Origin: Teichococcus wenyumeiae | GTDB taxonomy: Bacteria; Pseudomonadota; Alphaproteobacteria; Acetobacterales; Acetobacteraceae | Assembly: GCF_003696345.1 (NCBI RefSeq) | Contig: NZ_RFLX01000010.1 | Coordinates: 115,823 to 179,822 of the forward strand | Length of the DNA: 64,000 nucleotides | Direction: 5' to 3' | Shown: piece after piece, positions 45,736 through 54,206 of the stretch | Layout: the number at the start of each line of letters is the position of its first letter | How positions within the stretch are numbered: position 1 is the first letter of the stretch | Position numbers and translations under genes: made by a program | Notes under the pieces: model-generated | Seen by the model: the letters and a program-made list of their open reading frames with translations, nothing else | Told to the model about the DNA's origin: nothing | Databases searched by the model: none

Positions 45736-46695
45736 ATGCGCAGACCGAAAGCGAAATTGCCACGACGGCCGGGCTTCCTCGCCCCGCGCCGCCGCTGGTG
45801 GTGGGTGCTTGCGGCGGCTGTCGTGGCCATCGGCCTGGGGGCCTATGCTCTTTCCGCACCCGTCAAGGCCTTCGAAGAAGCCGATGCGGAGCGCTTCGAG
45901 CATGGCGATGCCACACGCGGCCAGGTGATCTTCGCGCTGGGCGACTGCGCCTCATGCCATTCCACGCCGGGGCAGCAGGACCGGCTTCGGCTGGGTGGCG
46001 GCATGGCGCTCACTTCGCCCTTCGGCACCTTCCGGCCACCCAACATCTCGCCCGATCCGCAGGATGGCATCGGCCGCTGGCGTGGCATCGATCTGGCGAA
46101 TGCGCTCGTATCCGGCGTCTCGCCGGCCGGGCAGCACTATTACCCGGCGCTGCCCTATACCAGCTACGCGCGGATGCGGCCGGAGGACGTGGCAGATCTC
46201 TGGGCCTACCTGCGCACCCTGCCGCCGGTCCAGGGCCGCGTGCCCCCGCATGAATTGCCGCTGATCTTCAAGTTGCGCCGCGCCATCGGCTTCTGGAAGC
46301 TGCTGTTCCTCGAACGCGAACCCATCGTCGAGGACCCGTCGAAGGATGCTGCCTGGAACCGCGGCCACTACCTGGTGGAAGCGGTGACGCACTGCGCCGA
46401 GTGCCATTCCTCCCGCAACATCCTCAACGCCATCAAGCCGGAAACCCGCTTTGCCGGCGGGCCTGACCAGGAGGGTGTCGGCTTCGTGCCCAATATCACG
46501 CAGGCGAAGCTGGAAGGCTGGTCGCGCGAGGACATGGTGACGCTGCTGACCACCGGCTGGACGCCGGATGGGCGCAAGGTCGCTTCCTCGATGGCCGATG
46601 TGGTGGTCAATACCGCCAGCGTGCCGCGCGAGGAGCGTGAGGCGATTGCCGCCTATATCCTGTCCCAGCCGCCCCGGCCGACGCCGAAGCCCTGA
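45736..46695 (+). CDS. Dihaem cytochrome c
   Basis: This 319-residue protein has one N-terminal membrane anchor (residues 21-40) and two c-type haem sites, CASCH at about residue 71 and CAECH at about residue 224. The first domain has FGTFRPPNISPDPQDGIGRW and the second FVPNITQAKLEGWSREDM, as in the cytochrome subunits of membrane dehydrogenases. I chose the ATG at 45736; a GTG lies two codons upstream, and the ribosome site is weak. It converges on the oxidase operon three bases beyond its stop and may pass electrons to it from a dehydrogenase. Confidence 0.85.
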   Translation: MRRPKAKLPRRPGFLAPRRRWWWVLAAAVVAIGLGAYALSAPVKAFEEADAERFEHGDATRGQVIFALGDCASCHSTPGQQDRLRLGGGMALTSPFGTFRPPNISPDPQDGIGRWRGIDLANALVSGVSPAGQHYYPALPYTSYARMRPEDVADLWAYLRTLPPVQGRVPPHELPLIFKLRRAIGFWKLLFLEREPIVEDPSKDAAWNRGHYLVEAVTHCAECHSSRNILNAIKPETRFAGGPDQEGVGFVPNITQAKLEGWSREDMVTLLTTGWTPDGRKVASSMADVVVNTASVPREEREAIAAYILSQPPRPTPKP

Positions 46696-46698
46696 GGC

Positions 46699-47232
46699 TC
46701 AGTGGGCGTAGAGCCAGGCGGCAACATCGCGCGCCTCGGCCTCGGTGATGCCGGTCGCCGGCATGGCGGTGCGGGGTGAGAAGGCGCGCGGATTCACCAT
46801 CCACGCCACCAGGTTCTCCGGCGTGTTGCGGAGCACGCCGCCGAGATAAACCCGCTCCCGCAGGCCAGCCAGCGGCCCGGCCACGCGGCCATCTGCGCCG
46901 GGCGCGCCGGGAATGGCATGGCAGCCGCCGCAGCCATAGCGGGTGATCAGCACCGGGGCGCGGGCGGGCTCTCCCCCCGTCAGGGCGCGGGCGATACGCT
47001 CGGCCTCCCTCCCCGCGCTCCATTGCGCGAAGGCCGCGGCGGCCACCGCCAGGCCCAGTGCGCCGCTCAGGCCGAGCAACCAGCGCCGGCGCTGGCGCAG
47101 GGGCAGCGGCGTGGAACCCTCCCGCGCCGGCGCCATGGCGGGGCGGTGCCCGCGCAGCCAGCGGTCCAGCGCCCAGCTGACAGGCAGCAGCACCGCCAGC
47201 AGCCGCAACAGGCTAAGAAGCATGGAGGGCAT
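46699..47232 (-). CDS. Membrane-anchored monohaem cytochrome c
   Basis: This 177-residue protein has two hydrophobic segments (residues 5-22 and 51-70) and a C-terminal cytochrome c domain with CGGCH at residues 101-105 and the likely Met ligand in RTAMPATGITEAEA. I chose the ATG at 47232, nine bases after GGAAGG; it starts inside the ctaG gene. Other in-frame ATGs are at 47241 and 47223. It is the last gene of the oxidase operon and probably delivers electrons to the oxidase. Confidence 0.82.
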   Translation of the reverse strand: MPSMLLSLLRLLAVLLPVSWALDRWLRGHRPAMAPAREGSTPLPLRQRRRWLLGLSGALGLAVAAAAFAQWSAGREAERIARALTGGEPARAPVLITRYGCGGCHAIPGAPGADGRVAGPLAGLRERVYLGGVLRNTPENLVAWMVNPRAFSPRTAMPATGITEAEARDVAAWLYAH

Positions 47233-48118
47233 CGCCACCATCCTTCCAACCGCCACTGCGGCGGACCCAGAGCGCGACGAAAGCCAGCGCCGCGCCGACA
47301 TAAACGATGCCGCCGGGCACCCACATCACCAGCCCCGCCAGTTGCTGGTCCTCCAGCGGCGTCAGGCCCCAGAGGCCGGCCTGCGCCGTCTGGGCGCGGA
47401 ACAGCACACGCGGCGCGAAGCAAAGCACGGCGCCCAGGATGCCGGTATGCACCATGGTGACGAAGAGATGCGCGGCCGCCGTGCCGGGATGCGCCCTTTG
47501 CAGCATGGCCCACCAGAACAACAGCGCGCTGAGCAGGAAGCTGAGGTGTTGCAGCCGGTGCAGCCCGGTGCTGGTGACCGTGGCGTCGAATAGCGCCGGC
47601 ACATGCCAGGCCCAGATGGCGACGGCATGCAGCAGCGATGCCACCGCCGGCCGTGTCAGCAGCCGCCAGGGCAGGCCGGCTGCCCCTCCTCCCTGGGCCA
47701 TCTGGCCCAGCCACCGGCGCGGCGTGGCCGGCCAGGCCCAGAGCCCCGCCCCCAGCGGCCGCCCCAGAACCAGCAACGGGGCAGCGACGATCATCGCCAC
47801 CTCATGCTCGATCATATGGACGGTGAAGAGATGCTCCCCCCACCAGTGCAGCGGCGAAAGAAGGGCACCGGCCAGGGCAAGCCAGCCGGCCAGGTAGCAG
47901 CCCGCCCGCCAGAAGCGGATGCCATGCCCCAGACCCGCTCGCCGCCACAGCGCCGCCAGCCCGCCGAGATAGAGGGCCAGTGCCGCCAGCAAGGGCAGCA
48001 CCACCCAGGGGTCGAAGGTCCAGACCGGGACCTCGCCGTGCGGGTCGGCGCCATGGGCCAGCGCGGCGGCAGGCGCCAGCAGCAAGGCCGCCGGCAGTGC
48101 GGGGGCTAGCGCTCGCAT
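47213..48118 (-). CDS. ctaG: Cytochrome c oxidase assembly protein, CtaG (caa3 type)
   Basis: This 301-residue membrane protein has a short N-terminal signal-like segment and about seven helices. The segment HWWGEHLFTVHMIEHEVAMIVAAPLLVLGRPLG, with its His residues, is the mark of the caa3-type CtaG family, which is thought to help insert copper into the oxidase. It overlaps the preceding small membrane protein by 13 bases and the following cytochrome gene by 20 bases. It is different from the Cox11-type CtaG. Confidence 0.88.
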   Translation of the reverse strand: MRALAPALPAALLLAPAAALAHGADPHGEVPVWTFDPWVVLPLLAALALYLGGLAALWRRAGLGHGIRFWRAGCYLAGWLALAGALLSPLHWWGEHLFTVHMIEHEVAMIVAAPLLVLGRPLGAGLWAWPATPRRWLGQMAQGGGAAGLPWRLLTRPAVASLLHAVAIWAWHVPALFDATVTSTGLHRLQHLSFLLSALLFWWAMLQRAHPGTAAAHLFVTMVHTGILGAVLCFAPRVLFRAQTAQAGLWGLTPLEDQQLAGLVMWVPGGIVYVGAALAFVALWVRRSGGWKDGGDALHAS

Positions 48119-48438
48119 CCGGAGAGCACCAGGGTGGCCGCCGCCTGCAACAGCAGCGCGAAGGCGAAGAGCAGCCCCATCAACGCGGCCATCTGGCCGG
48201 TGAAGCGCATCGCCTCCTCCTTCCGCAGGCCCGCGGCACCGCGCCATGACAGCCAGGCCGAACCCAGCGACAACAGGGCGCCCAGCCCGGCGAAGATGGT
48301 GCTGGGGCGGATGCTGGCGCCGCATTCCGCATAAGGCAGGATCTGGCCCAACTGGGTGCTGAGCGCCCAGATGCCTGGCCCCACGGCCAGGCCCGCCAGC
48401 AGTGCCAGAAGCCGCCAGGGATCATGCCGTGCCGTCAT
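48106..48438 (-). CDS. Small membrane protein in oxidase operon
   Basis: This 110-residue protein has about three hydrophobic segments (residues 10-28, 45-65 and 82-104) and a Cys near each end of the second loop (YAECGAS and LSGCER). I do not recognise a family. Its start overlaps the oxidase subunit III stop as ATGA and its end overlaps ctaG, so it is an integral member of the oxidase operon. It may be a small subunit IV-like or assembly factor. Confidence 0.7.
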   Translation of the reverse strand: MTARHDPWRLLALLAGLAVGPGIWALSTQLGQILPYAECGASIRPSTIFAGLGALLSLGSAWLSWRGAAGLRKEEAMRFTGQMAALMGLLFAFALLLQAAATLVLSGCER

Positions 48439-49037
48439 AGCCGTGGTATCCCGTAGAGACAGGCATAGATCGGCAGCCAGGTCAGCACCACGAAATACCA
48501 GTAGAGCACGCCATCCTGCACATCGCCGAAGCGGCGGGGATTGTTGGCATGGCGGCTGAACATCATCGCGCAGAGCACGAAGGTCTCGCCCAGGTCGGTG
48601 ACGATGTGGGTGGTATGCAGGCCCAGCAGCACCCAGACCGTGGAACCATAGGCATTGGCATCCCAGCTCACGTTAAGGGCGGCGAATTCCCAGATCCGCA
48701 GCACCATCAGCGCGATGCCGAAGGCGGCCATCAGCAGCAGGCCGATCCGCACCCGCCGCAGATCCTCCGCCGCCGCCCAGCGGCCGAGCAGCCAGTTGGG
48801 CACCAGGCTGGCCAGCAGCAGCAGCGTGACGCCGGTGCCCGGCCCGAGGTCCGGCGGCGGGGCGTTGATCGGCCATTCCGGCGCCAGGCTGGCGAAATAG
48901 AGATAGACGCCGATCATCAGCGCGAAGCCGGTGCCTTCGATCAGCATGAAGGCCAGCGTGCCCCACCAGGTCATGCTGGCGCTCTTCTGGCCATGCAGGG
49001 GAAGGTCGCCGAGGTCGGCGACGATATGCTGCCTCAT
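48435..49037 (-). CDS. ctaE: Cytochrome c oxidase subunit III
   Basis: This 200-residue membrane protein is of the short five-helix type of subunit III. It has MTWWGTLAFMLIEGTGFALMIGVYLYF at residues 22-48, WVLLGLHTTHIVTDLGET with the lipid-binding His/Glu, and a C-terminal YWYFVVLTWLPIYACLYGIPRL. It overlaps subunit I by four bases. It stabilises the oxidase core. Confidence 0.88.
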   Translation of the reverse strand: MRQHIVADLGDLPLHGQKSASMTWWGTLAFMLIEGTGFALMIGVYLYFASLAPEWPINAPPPDLGPGTGVTLLLLASLVPNWLLGRWAAAEDLRRVRIGLLLMAAFGIALMVLRIWEFAALNVSWDANAYGSTVWVLLGLHTTHIVTDLGETFVLCAMMFSRHANNPRRFGDVQDGVLYWYFVVLTWLPIYACLYGIPRL

Positions 49038-50947
49038 GCCTCCTCCTCCGGGCTGCCCTTGGGCCAGAACCAGGCGGTCAGCGCGGCCGCGACAGGGATC
49101 ATGCCCCAGACTACCGCCCAGGGCGTGAAGATGGAGGCCAGCAGCATGGAGCAGGTGCAGATCGCGGCGATCAGCGGCCAGATGGAATCGCTGGGGGAGG
49201 CTTCCCGCGCCTCAGGCCTGGCCTCGGTGACGCTGGTCACCAGCAGCTCACGCCGGTCCACGCGCAACCCCGTGGCCACGGGCAGGCTGTCCGGCGAATC
49301 CCACAGCGGGTTGGCGCTGCGGACCACGGGAATGCGCGCGAAGTTATAAGGCGGCGGCGGAGAAGCGGTGGCCCATTCCAGCGTCGCGGCGCCCCAGGGG
49401 TTCTCGCCGGCCTCGGGCCCGTGGCGTGCGGCGCGGAACACGTCGATAAAGAACAGCAGGAAGCCCGCCGCCAGCACCACGGCGCTGAGGCTGACGAAGA
49501 GGTTCATGCCGCCCCACCCCATTTCCTCCGGATAGGCGTAGATGCGCCGGGTCATGCCCTGCAGCCCCAGGATATGCATGGGGAAGAAGGTCAGGTTGAA
49601 GCCCACCAGCAGCAGCCCGGCCACCCAGCGGCCGATGCGCTCGCTCATCATCCGCCCGACGAACTTGGGGTACCAGTAATAGACGGCGCCGATCAGCGGG
49701 AAGACGGCGCCGCCGACCAGCACGTAATGGAAGTGCGCCACGACGAAATAGGTGTCGTGCACCTGCGTATCCAGCGGCACCGAGGCCACCATCACGCCGG
49801 TGAGGCCGCCGGGGATGAAGGTGAAGAAGAAAGCCAGGATCATCAGCATCGGCGTCTTCAGCACCGGGCGGCCGTACCAGATGGTCGCCAGCCAGCAGAA
49901 GATCTGGATGCCGTTCGGCACCGCGATGGCCATGGAGGATGCGGTGAAGAAGCTCTCCCCCATCCGCGGCAGGCCCGTGGTGAACATGTGATGCACCCAG
50001 AGCCCGAAGGCCAGAATGCCCGTGCCCACCACCGCCAGCACCAGCGGCAGGTAGCCGAAAATCGGCCGCCGGCAGAAAGTGGGCAGCATGGAGGAGATCA
50101 TCCCCACCGCCGGGATGAAGATGATGTAGACCTCCGGGTGCCCGAAGAACCAGAAGAGGTGCTGCCAGAGCAGCACATCCCCGCCTTCCGCCGGGTTGAA
50201 GAAATGCGTGCCCACGAGCCGGTCCAGGATCAGCGCGGTGCTGGCCACCATGACAGCCGGCATGGCGAGGATGATGACAAAGGATGTCACCAGCATCGAC
50301 CAGACAAAGAGCGGGACACGGTTCAGCGACATGCCCGGCGCGCGCTGCTTCAGCACCGTCACCACGATTTCCACCGCCACCGCCAGGGCCGATATCTCGG
50401 TGAAGGTGATCATCTGCGCCCAGATATCGGCGCGCTTGCCAGCGGCGTATTGCGGGCCGGAGAGCGGCACATAGGCGAACCAGCCGACATCCGGCCCGGT
50501 ATCGAGGATGAAGGCCACCCAGAGCAGGATGCCGCCCGCCAGATAGACCCAGTAGGAGAAGGCATTCAGGCGCGGGAAGGCGATGTTGCGCGTGCCCACC
50601 ATCAGGGGCACCAGGTAGACGGCGAAGGCCTCCATCACCGGCACGGCGAAGAGGAACATCATGTTCGTGCCATGGACGGTGAAGATCTGATTGTAGAGGT
50701 CGGGCCCGATCACCCGTGCCTCCGGCCGCGCCAACTGCCAGCGCATCAGCAGCCCGAGGATGCCGCCCAGCGCCAGGAAGACAAAGGCCGTCGCGATATA
50801 GCGGCGGCCAATGATCTTGTGGTCCACCGTGGAGAGCGCGCCCAGCAGCCCGGCCGGTGTCCGCCAGGTGCGCGTCAGCCCGTGCGCCAGCGATGCCTCC
50901 GCCAGCATCGTGTCGCGCAGGTCGTGCGGCGGGCGTTCGTCGCTCAT
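49034..50947 (-). CDS. ctaD: Cytochrome c oxidase subunit I, caa3-like, with altered proton-channel residues
   Basis: This 637-residue haem-copper oxidase core has His92 (haem a), His270-Pro-Glu272-Val-Tyr274, His319-His320 and His405/His407 in DTYFVVAHFHYVL, so the O2-reducing centre looks complete. The usual D-channel Asp in the (G)xPDMAFPR motif is Asn121 (GTRNIAFPR). The K-channel segment TGIKxFSW reads NGIQIFCW, with Asn345, Gln348 and Cys351 in place of Thr, Lys and Ser. The C-terminal 100 residues form an extra part with further helices. The start overlaps the subunit II stop. Assignment is firm; proton pumping is open to question. Confidence 0.94.
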   Translation of the reverse strand: MSDERPPHDLRDTMLAEASLAHGLTRTWRTPAGLLGALSTVDHKIIGRRYIATAFVFLALGGILGLLMRWQLARPEARVIGPDLYNQIFTVHGTNMMFLFAVPVMEAFAVYLVPLMVGTRNIAFPRLNAFSYWVYLAGGILLWVAFILDTGPDVGWFAYVPLSGPQYAAGKRADIWAQMITFTEISALAVAVEIVVTVLKQRAPGMSLNRVPLFVWSMLVTSFVIILAMPAVMVASTALILDRLVGTHFFNPAEGGDVLLWQHLFWFFGHPEVYIIFIPAVGMISSMLPTFCRRPIFGYLPLVLAVVGTGILAFGLWVHHMFTTGLPRMGESFFTASSMAIAVPNGIQIFCWLATIWYGRPVLKTPMLMILAFFFTFIPGGLTGVMVASVPLDTQVHDTYFVVAHFHYVLVGGAVFPLIGAVYYWYPKFVGRMMSERIGRWVAGLLLVGFNLTFFPMHILGLQGMTRRIYAYPEEMGWGGMNLFVSLSAVVLAAGFLLFFIDVFRAARHGPEAGENPWGAATLEWATASPPPPYNFARIPVVRSANPLWDSPDSLPVATGLRVDRRELLVTSVTEARPEAREASPSDSIWPLIAAICTCSMLLASIFTPWAVVWGMIPVAAALTAWFWPKGSPEEEA

Positions 50948-51927
50948 TTCAGGCTCACCAGATAGGCCGAGAGGGCCTGCAACTCGTCCGCCGTCAGCGG
51001 CACCATGGGCATGTTGTTGCCGGGCTTCACGCCCTGCGGGTCCGCGATCCAGGCTGCCATCGCGCCACGCGTCATCGGCAGCATTCCTGCGGCGAGATAT
51101 TGACGAGAGCCCAGATGCGTCAGGTCCGGCCCCAATGTGCCAGCCGCCGTCGTGCCGCGCACGGTATGGCAGGCGGAGCAGGCCTTGGCCTCCAGCAGCC
51201 GCTGGCCTTCCGCCTCCACCTCGTCGGCCGGCGGGCGGGCCTCGGCGATCTGCGCCTCGCGCCAGCGGTCGAAGGCCTCGGGCGGTTCGGCCACCACCAG
51301 CAGTGCCATATGGGCGTGCTGCAAGCCGCAGAACTCGGCGCACTGGCCGCGCCAGATGCCGGGCTGCTGCGCGGTGAAGGTGATGGCGTTGTCGCGGCCC
51401 GGGATCATGTCCTGCTTGCCGGCGAGATTGGGCACCCAGAAGGAATGGATGACATCGGCGGCGGCCAGCTCGATCCGCACCGGGCGTCCGACGGGGATAT
51501 GGATCTCGTTGGCGGTCAGGAAGCCGCGGTCCGGTGCCTCGTCCTGGTAGGTCGCTTCCCACCACCACTGAAAGCCACGCAGGCGGATGACCAGCGCATC
51601 CGGCGCGTCGCTGGCCAGCGGGCGGGTGGCGAGATAGCTGGCCAGTGTCAGGCCACTGATGATCACCACGGTCGCGGCGACGGCGGCGCCCACGGCGATG
51701 CCGGCGCGGCGGTCGGCCACCGCCTGCGGCAGCCGCGCCCGCCGCCACAGCCCCAGCAGCAGCACCAGCATCACCGCCAGCCAGATCACCACGGCGGTGA
51801 TGGTGAAGAGCCAGAAGAGCCCGTCCAGATGCCGCGCCACATCGCCTTGCGGCTCCAGCGCCGACTGCCAGTTGGAGGAGCAGCCGGTGCAGAGCAGGCC
51901 GATCGCCAAAAGCCAGGGGCGAGGCAT
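50944..51927 (-). CDS. ctaC: Cytochrome c oxidase subunit II with fused cytochrome c domain
   Basis: This 327-residue protein has a lipoprotein leader with LLCTGC, two membrane helices (residues about 35-60 and 75-95), a CuA domain with FQWWWEATY, VIHSFWVP and GQCAEFCGLQHAHM, which contains both Cys, His and Met ligands, and a C-terminal cytochrome c with CSACH. This fusion defines caa3-type oxidases. It is encoded three bases... after the lipoprotein cytochrome and overlaps subunit I by four bases. Confidence 0.94.
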   Translation of the reverse strand: MPRPWLLAIGLLCTGCSSNWQSALEPQGDVARHLDGLFWLFTITAVVIWLAVMLVLLLGLWRRARLPQAVADRRAGIAVGAAVAATVVIISGLTLASYLATRPLASDAPDALVIRLRGFQWWWEATYQDEAPDRGFLTANEIHIPVGRPVRIELAAADVIHSFWVPNLAGKQDMIPGRDNAITFTAQQPGIWRGQCAEFCGLQHAHMALLVVAEPPEAFDRWREAQIAEARPPADEVEAEGQRLLEAKACSACHTVRGTTAAGTLGPDLTHLGSRQYLAAGMLPMTRGAMAAWIADPQGVKPGNNMPMVPLTADELQALSAYLVSLK

Positions 51928-51929
51928 GA

Positions 51930-52463
51930 CTAGCGCGGTGCCGGGAAGGTGGCCGGGGCGCGGTTTTCCGCCGGGCGGGACTGCATGCGGTCGCTGCGCG
52001 AGGGTGCCGCCACCGAGATCGCGGTCGCGCCCATGGACTGGATGTAGCCGGTGAGCTGCCAGATCTGCTCGGTGGTCAGGCGGTCGCGGAAGGCGGGCAT
52101 GCCGTTGGGACGTCCGTCACGGATGGAGACAAAGATGGAGACCGCATCGGGGCCGTAGCGCCACCAGCCGTCGAGAAGGGCGGGGCCGGTATTGCCGCCG
52201 CCATCGGCATGGCAGCCCCGGCAGTTGAACCATTCATAGAGCCGCTTCCCCTGGCTCAGTTGATAGGCATTGCTGCGATAAGGGCTGCCCAGCGCGGGGT
52301 AAACCTCGGGCGGGCGGCCGCCGATGCCGACGGGCAGCACCGCCACCTTGTCCAGCGCCTCGGCCACTGGCGGGTCCAGGCGGGTGGCGCGCTCCTCCCG
52401 CTTGCAGGCGGCCAGGGTCAGCGCGAGCAGGATCAGCGTGGCGGCGCGTGCCTTCGCCGTCAT
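51930..52463 (-). CDS. Lipoprotein cytochrome c
   Basis: This 177-residue protein has a lipobox leader (TLILLALTLAAC) and one haem site CRGCH at about residue 82, with the Met ligand likely in RPNGMPAFRDRL. It is a periplasmic, membrane-anchored cytochrome probably serving as electron donor to the caa3-type oxidase. Its start overlaps the stop of the PQQ-like gene as ATGA, and it ends two bases before subunit II starts. Confidence 0.85.
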   Translation of the reverse strand: MTAKARAATLILLALTLAACKREERATRLDPPVAEALDKVAVLPVGIGGRPPEVYPALGSPYRSNAYQLSQGKRLYEWFNCRGCHADGGGNTGPALLDGWWRYGPDAVSIFVSIRDGRPNGMPAFRDRLTTEQIWQLTGYIQSMGATAISVAAPSRSDRMQSRPAENRAPATFPAPR

Positions 52464-54193
52464 GGCAGGGCAAAGACGTAGAGCATGCCGCCGGCCTCCG
52501 GCGGCTGCGGCAGGCGGCGCATGGCGAGGGCCCGGCCCTCAGCGGCGGTTGCGTCGCGGATGTCGATCTCCCTCCCCGCCGCGGCGCCGGGAAAGCCACC
52601 TGTCCCGGCTAGGACCGCGACAAATTGCCGCCCATCCGGCCCCTGGTAGCTGACCGGCGGCGCGATGATCCCCGAGGCCGCCTGGAAACGCCAGAGCTCG
52701 GCGCCGGTGTTGGCATCCAACGCCTTCAGCACGCCTTCCGCGGTGCCATAGAAAACCAGCCCACCCGCCGTGGCCAGCGCACCGCCTTCCAGCGGCAGGG
52801 CTTCGTCCTTTGTCCAGGCCACGCGTGCGGCGCCCAGGTCCCAGGCCACCAGCGCCCCGGGGTAAAGGCCGGGCGCCGGCATCTGCCGCAGGTTGGCGCC
52901 GGTGAAGGGCGTGCCCGGTATGAAGGTCGTATCCCGCGCTTCGAGATCCATGCAGAGCCGCCGGGCCGGGATGTAGAGCAGGCCGGTGCGGGGCGAGTAA
53001 GCCGCGGCGCCCCCGACCGCCCCTGGATGGGCAGGGCAGATGCCGGTGGTGGTGCCGCCGGAGCGGACCTGCTTCGCCGGGTTCCGCCGCAGCACGCCTT
53101 GCGCTGGGTCCAGTCCCTCGGTGGCATTCACCGGCAGGAAGGCTTCCGCCGAGAGCAGCGCGCCGCTGAGGCGGTCCAACACATAGACATGCCCATTGGC
53201 ATCCGGATGCACCAGCAGCGGGCGCTGGCGCCCCTGCCATTCGCGGTCCAGCAGCAGGTTGGGCGTGGTGCTGCCCAGGGCATAGAGGTCATGCGGGCTG
53301 ACCGGCAGGAACCAGCGGGCCGCGCCGTCTTCCAGCGCACGGGCAAAGAGGCCGGAGGTCCAGCGGTTGTCGCCACGGCGCTGATCCGGGTTCCAGGGGG
53401 CTGGATAGCCGGTGCCGTGAAAGACCAGACCCGCCGCCGCATCCCAGAGGATGGGGCCGGAGACACCGCCGCCGCCATGCTGCCAGGCTGAGGGCGACCA
53501 GGTGGTGACGCCGAGATTGGCCTCCTGCCCCGCGGAGGCGAAACCAGGGCCGATGCCCACCGCCTCATCCGGCCCGGTGCTGTAGCGCTTCCAGAGCAGC
53601 GCGCCAGTCTCGGCGGAGAGTGCGGCGATCCACCCCCGCGCGCCGAAATCGTCGCCGCCATTGCCCAGCAGCACAGTGCCACGCGCGACCAGCGGCGGCG
53701 CGCGCAAGGTCTCGCCCTGCGCCAGGTCGGCAACCCGCATGTCCCACAGGACCACGCCGGTCGCGGCATCCAGTGCGATGGCATGCCCGTCCAGGGTGGT
53801 GAAGAAAACACGGCCGCCTTCCGCCACCGGGGCGTTACGCCCGCCGCCGCCCTGCCCGGCCGCCATGCTGTCGGCGGCGGGACGGTAGCGCCACTTCACC
53901 GGCAGGCCGGGCGCGCGGAGGTCCAGCGCCAGCAGTTCGTGCGGGAAAGGCGTCAGGATGAAGGCTGTGTCACCGGCGATAACAGGCGCTGCGCCATGCG
54001 CGCCCCGGCTGCCGGTGGGAAGGCTGGCCACGGGTTGCAGCCCGCCGACATTGGCTGGCGTGAGCTGGTCCAGCGTGCTGAAGCCCGGCTGGGCCTCCGG
54101 CGCCGTGCCGCCGTCACTGGCCCAAACGACGCCGGCGGGCGCCAGCGCCAGGCAGGCCATCACGCTCAGAAGCCTCGCAAGCCGGTGGAACAT
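52460..54193 (-). CDS. PQQ-dehydrogenase-like beta-propeller protein, catalytic residues altered
   Basis: This 577-residue protein has a Sec leader (residues 1-25) and a quinoprotein dehydrogenase beta-propeller: LDQLTPANVGGLQPV, LDGHAIALDAATGVVLW, LLGNGGDDFGARGWIAALSAETG, FHGTGYPAPWNPDQRRGDNRW and a C-terminal PPVSYQGPDGRQFVAVLAGTGG. Yet Asn of the GxGNPxPW motif is Tyr263, Glu of the GNGGxE motif is Asp, the WD after PHD is Tyr-Ala (residues 304-305), and the vicinal Cys pair is missing. It may bind PQQ weakly or have another role. It begins 13 bases after uvsE and overlaps the cytochrome gene. Confidence 0.85.
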   Translation of the reverse strand: MFHRLARLLSVMACLALAPAGVVWASDGGTAPEAQPGFSTLDQLTPANVGGLQPVASLPTGSRGAHGAAPVIAGDTAFILTPFPHELLALDLRAPGLPVKWRYRPAADSMAAGQGGGGRNAPVAEGGRVFFTTLDGHAIALDAATGVVLWDMRVADLAQGETLRAPPLVARGTVLLGNGGDDFGARGWIAALSAETGALLWKRYSTGPDEAVGIGPGFASAGQEANLGVTTWSPSAWQHGGGGVSGPILWDAAAGLVFHGTGYPAPWNPDQRRGDNRWTSGLFARALEDGAARWFLPVSPHDLYALGSTTPNLLLDREWQGRQRPLLVHPDANGHVYVLDRLSGALLSAEAFLPVNATEGLDPAQGVLRRNPAKQVRSGGTTTGICPAHPGAVGGAAAYSPRTGLLYIPARRLCMDLEARDTTFIPGTPFTGANLRQMPAPGLYPGALVAWDLGAARVAWTKDEALPLEGGALATAGGLVFYGTAEGVLKALDANTGAELWRFQAASGIIAPPVSYQGPDGRQFVAVLAGTGGFPGAAAGREIDIRDATAAEGRALAMRRLPQPPEAGGMLYVFALP

Positions 54194-54206
54194 GCCGGGT
54201 ATTCTG

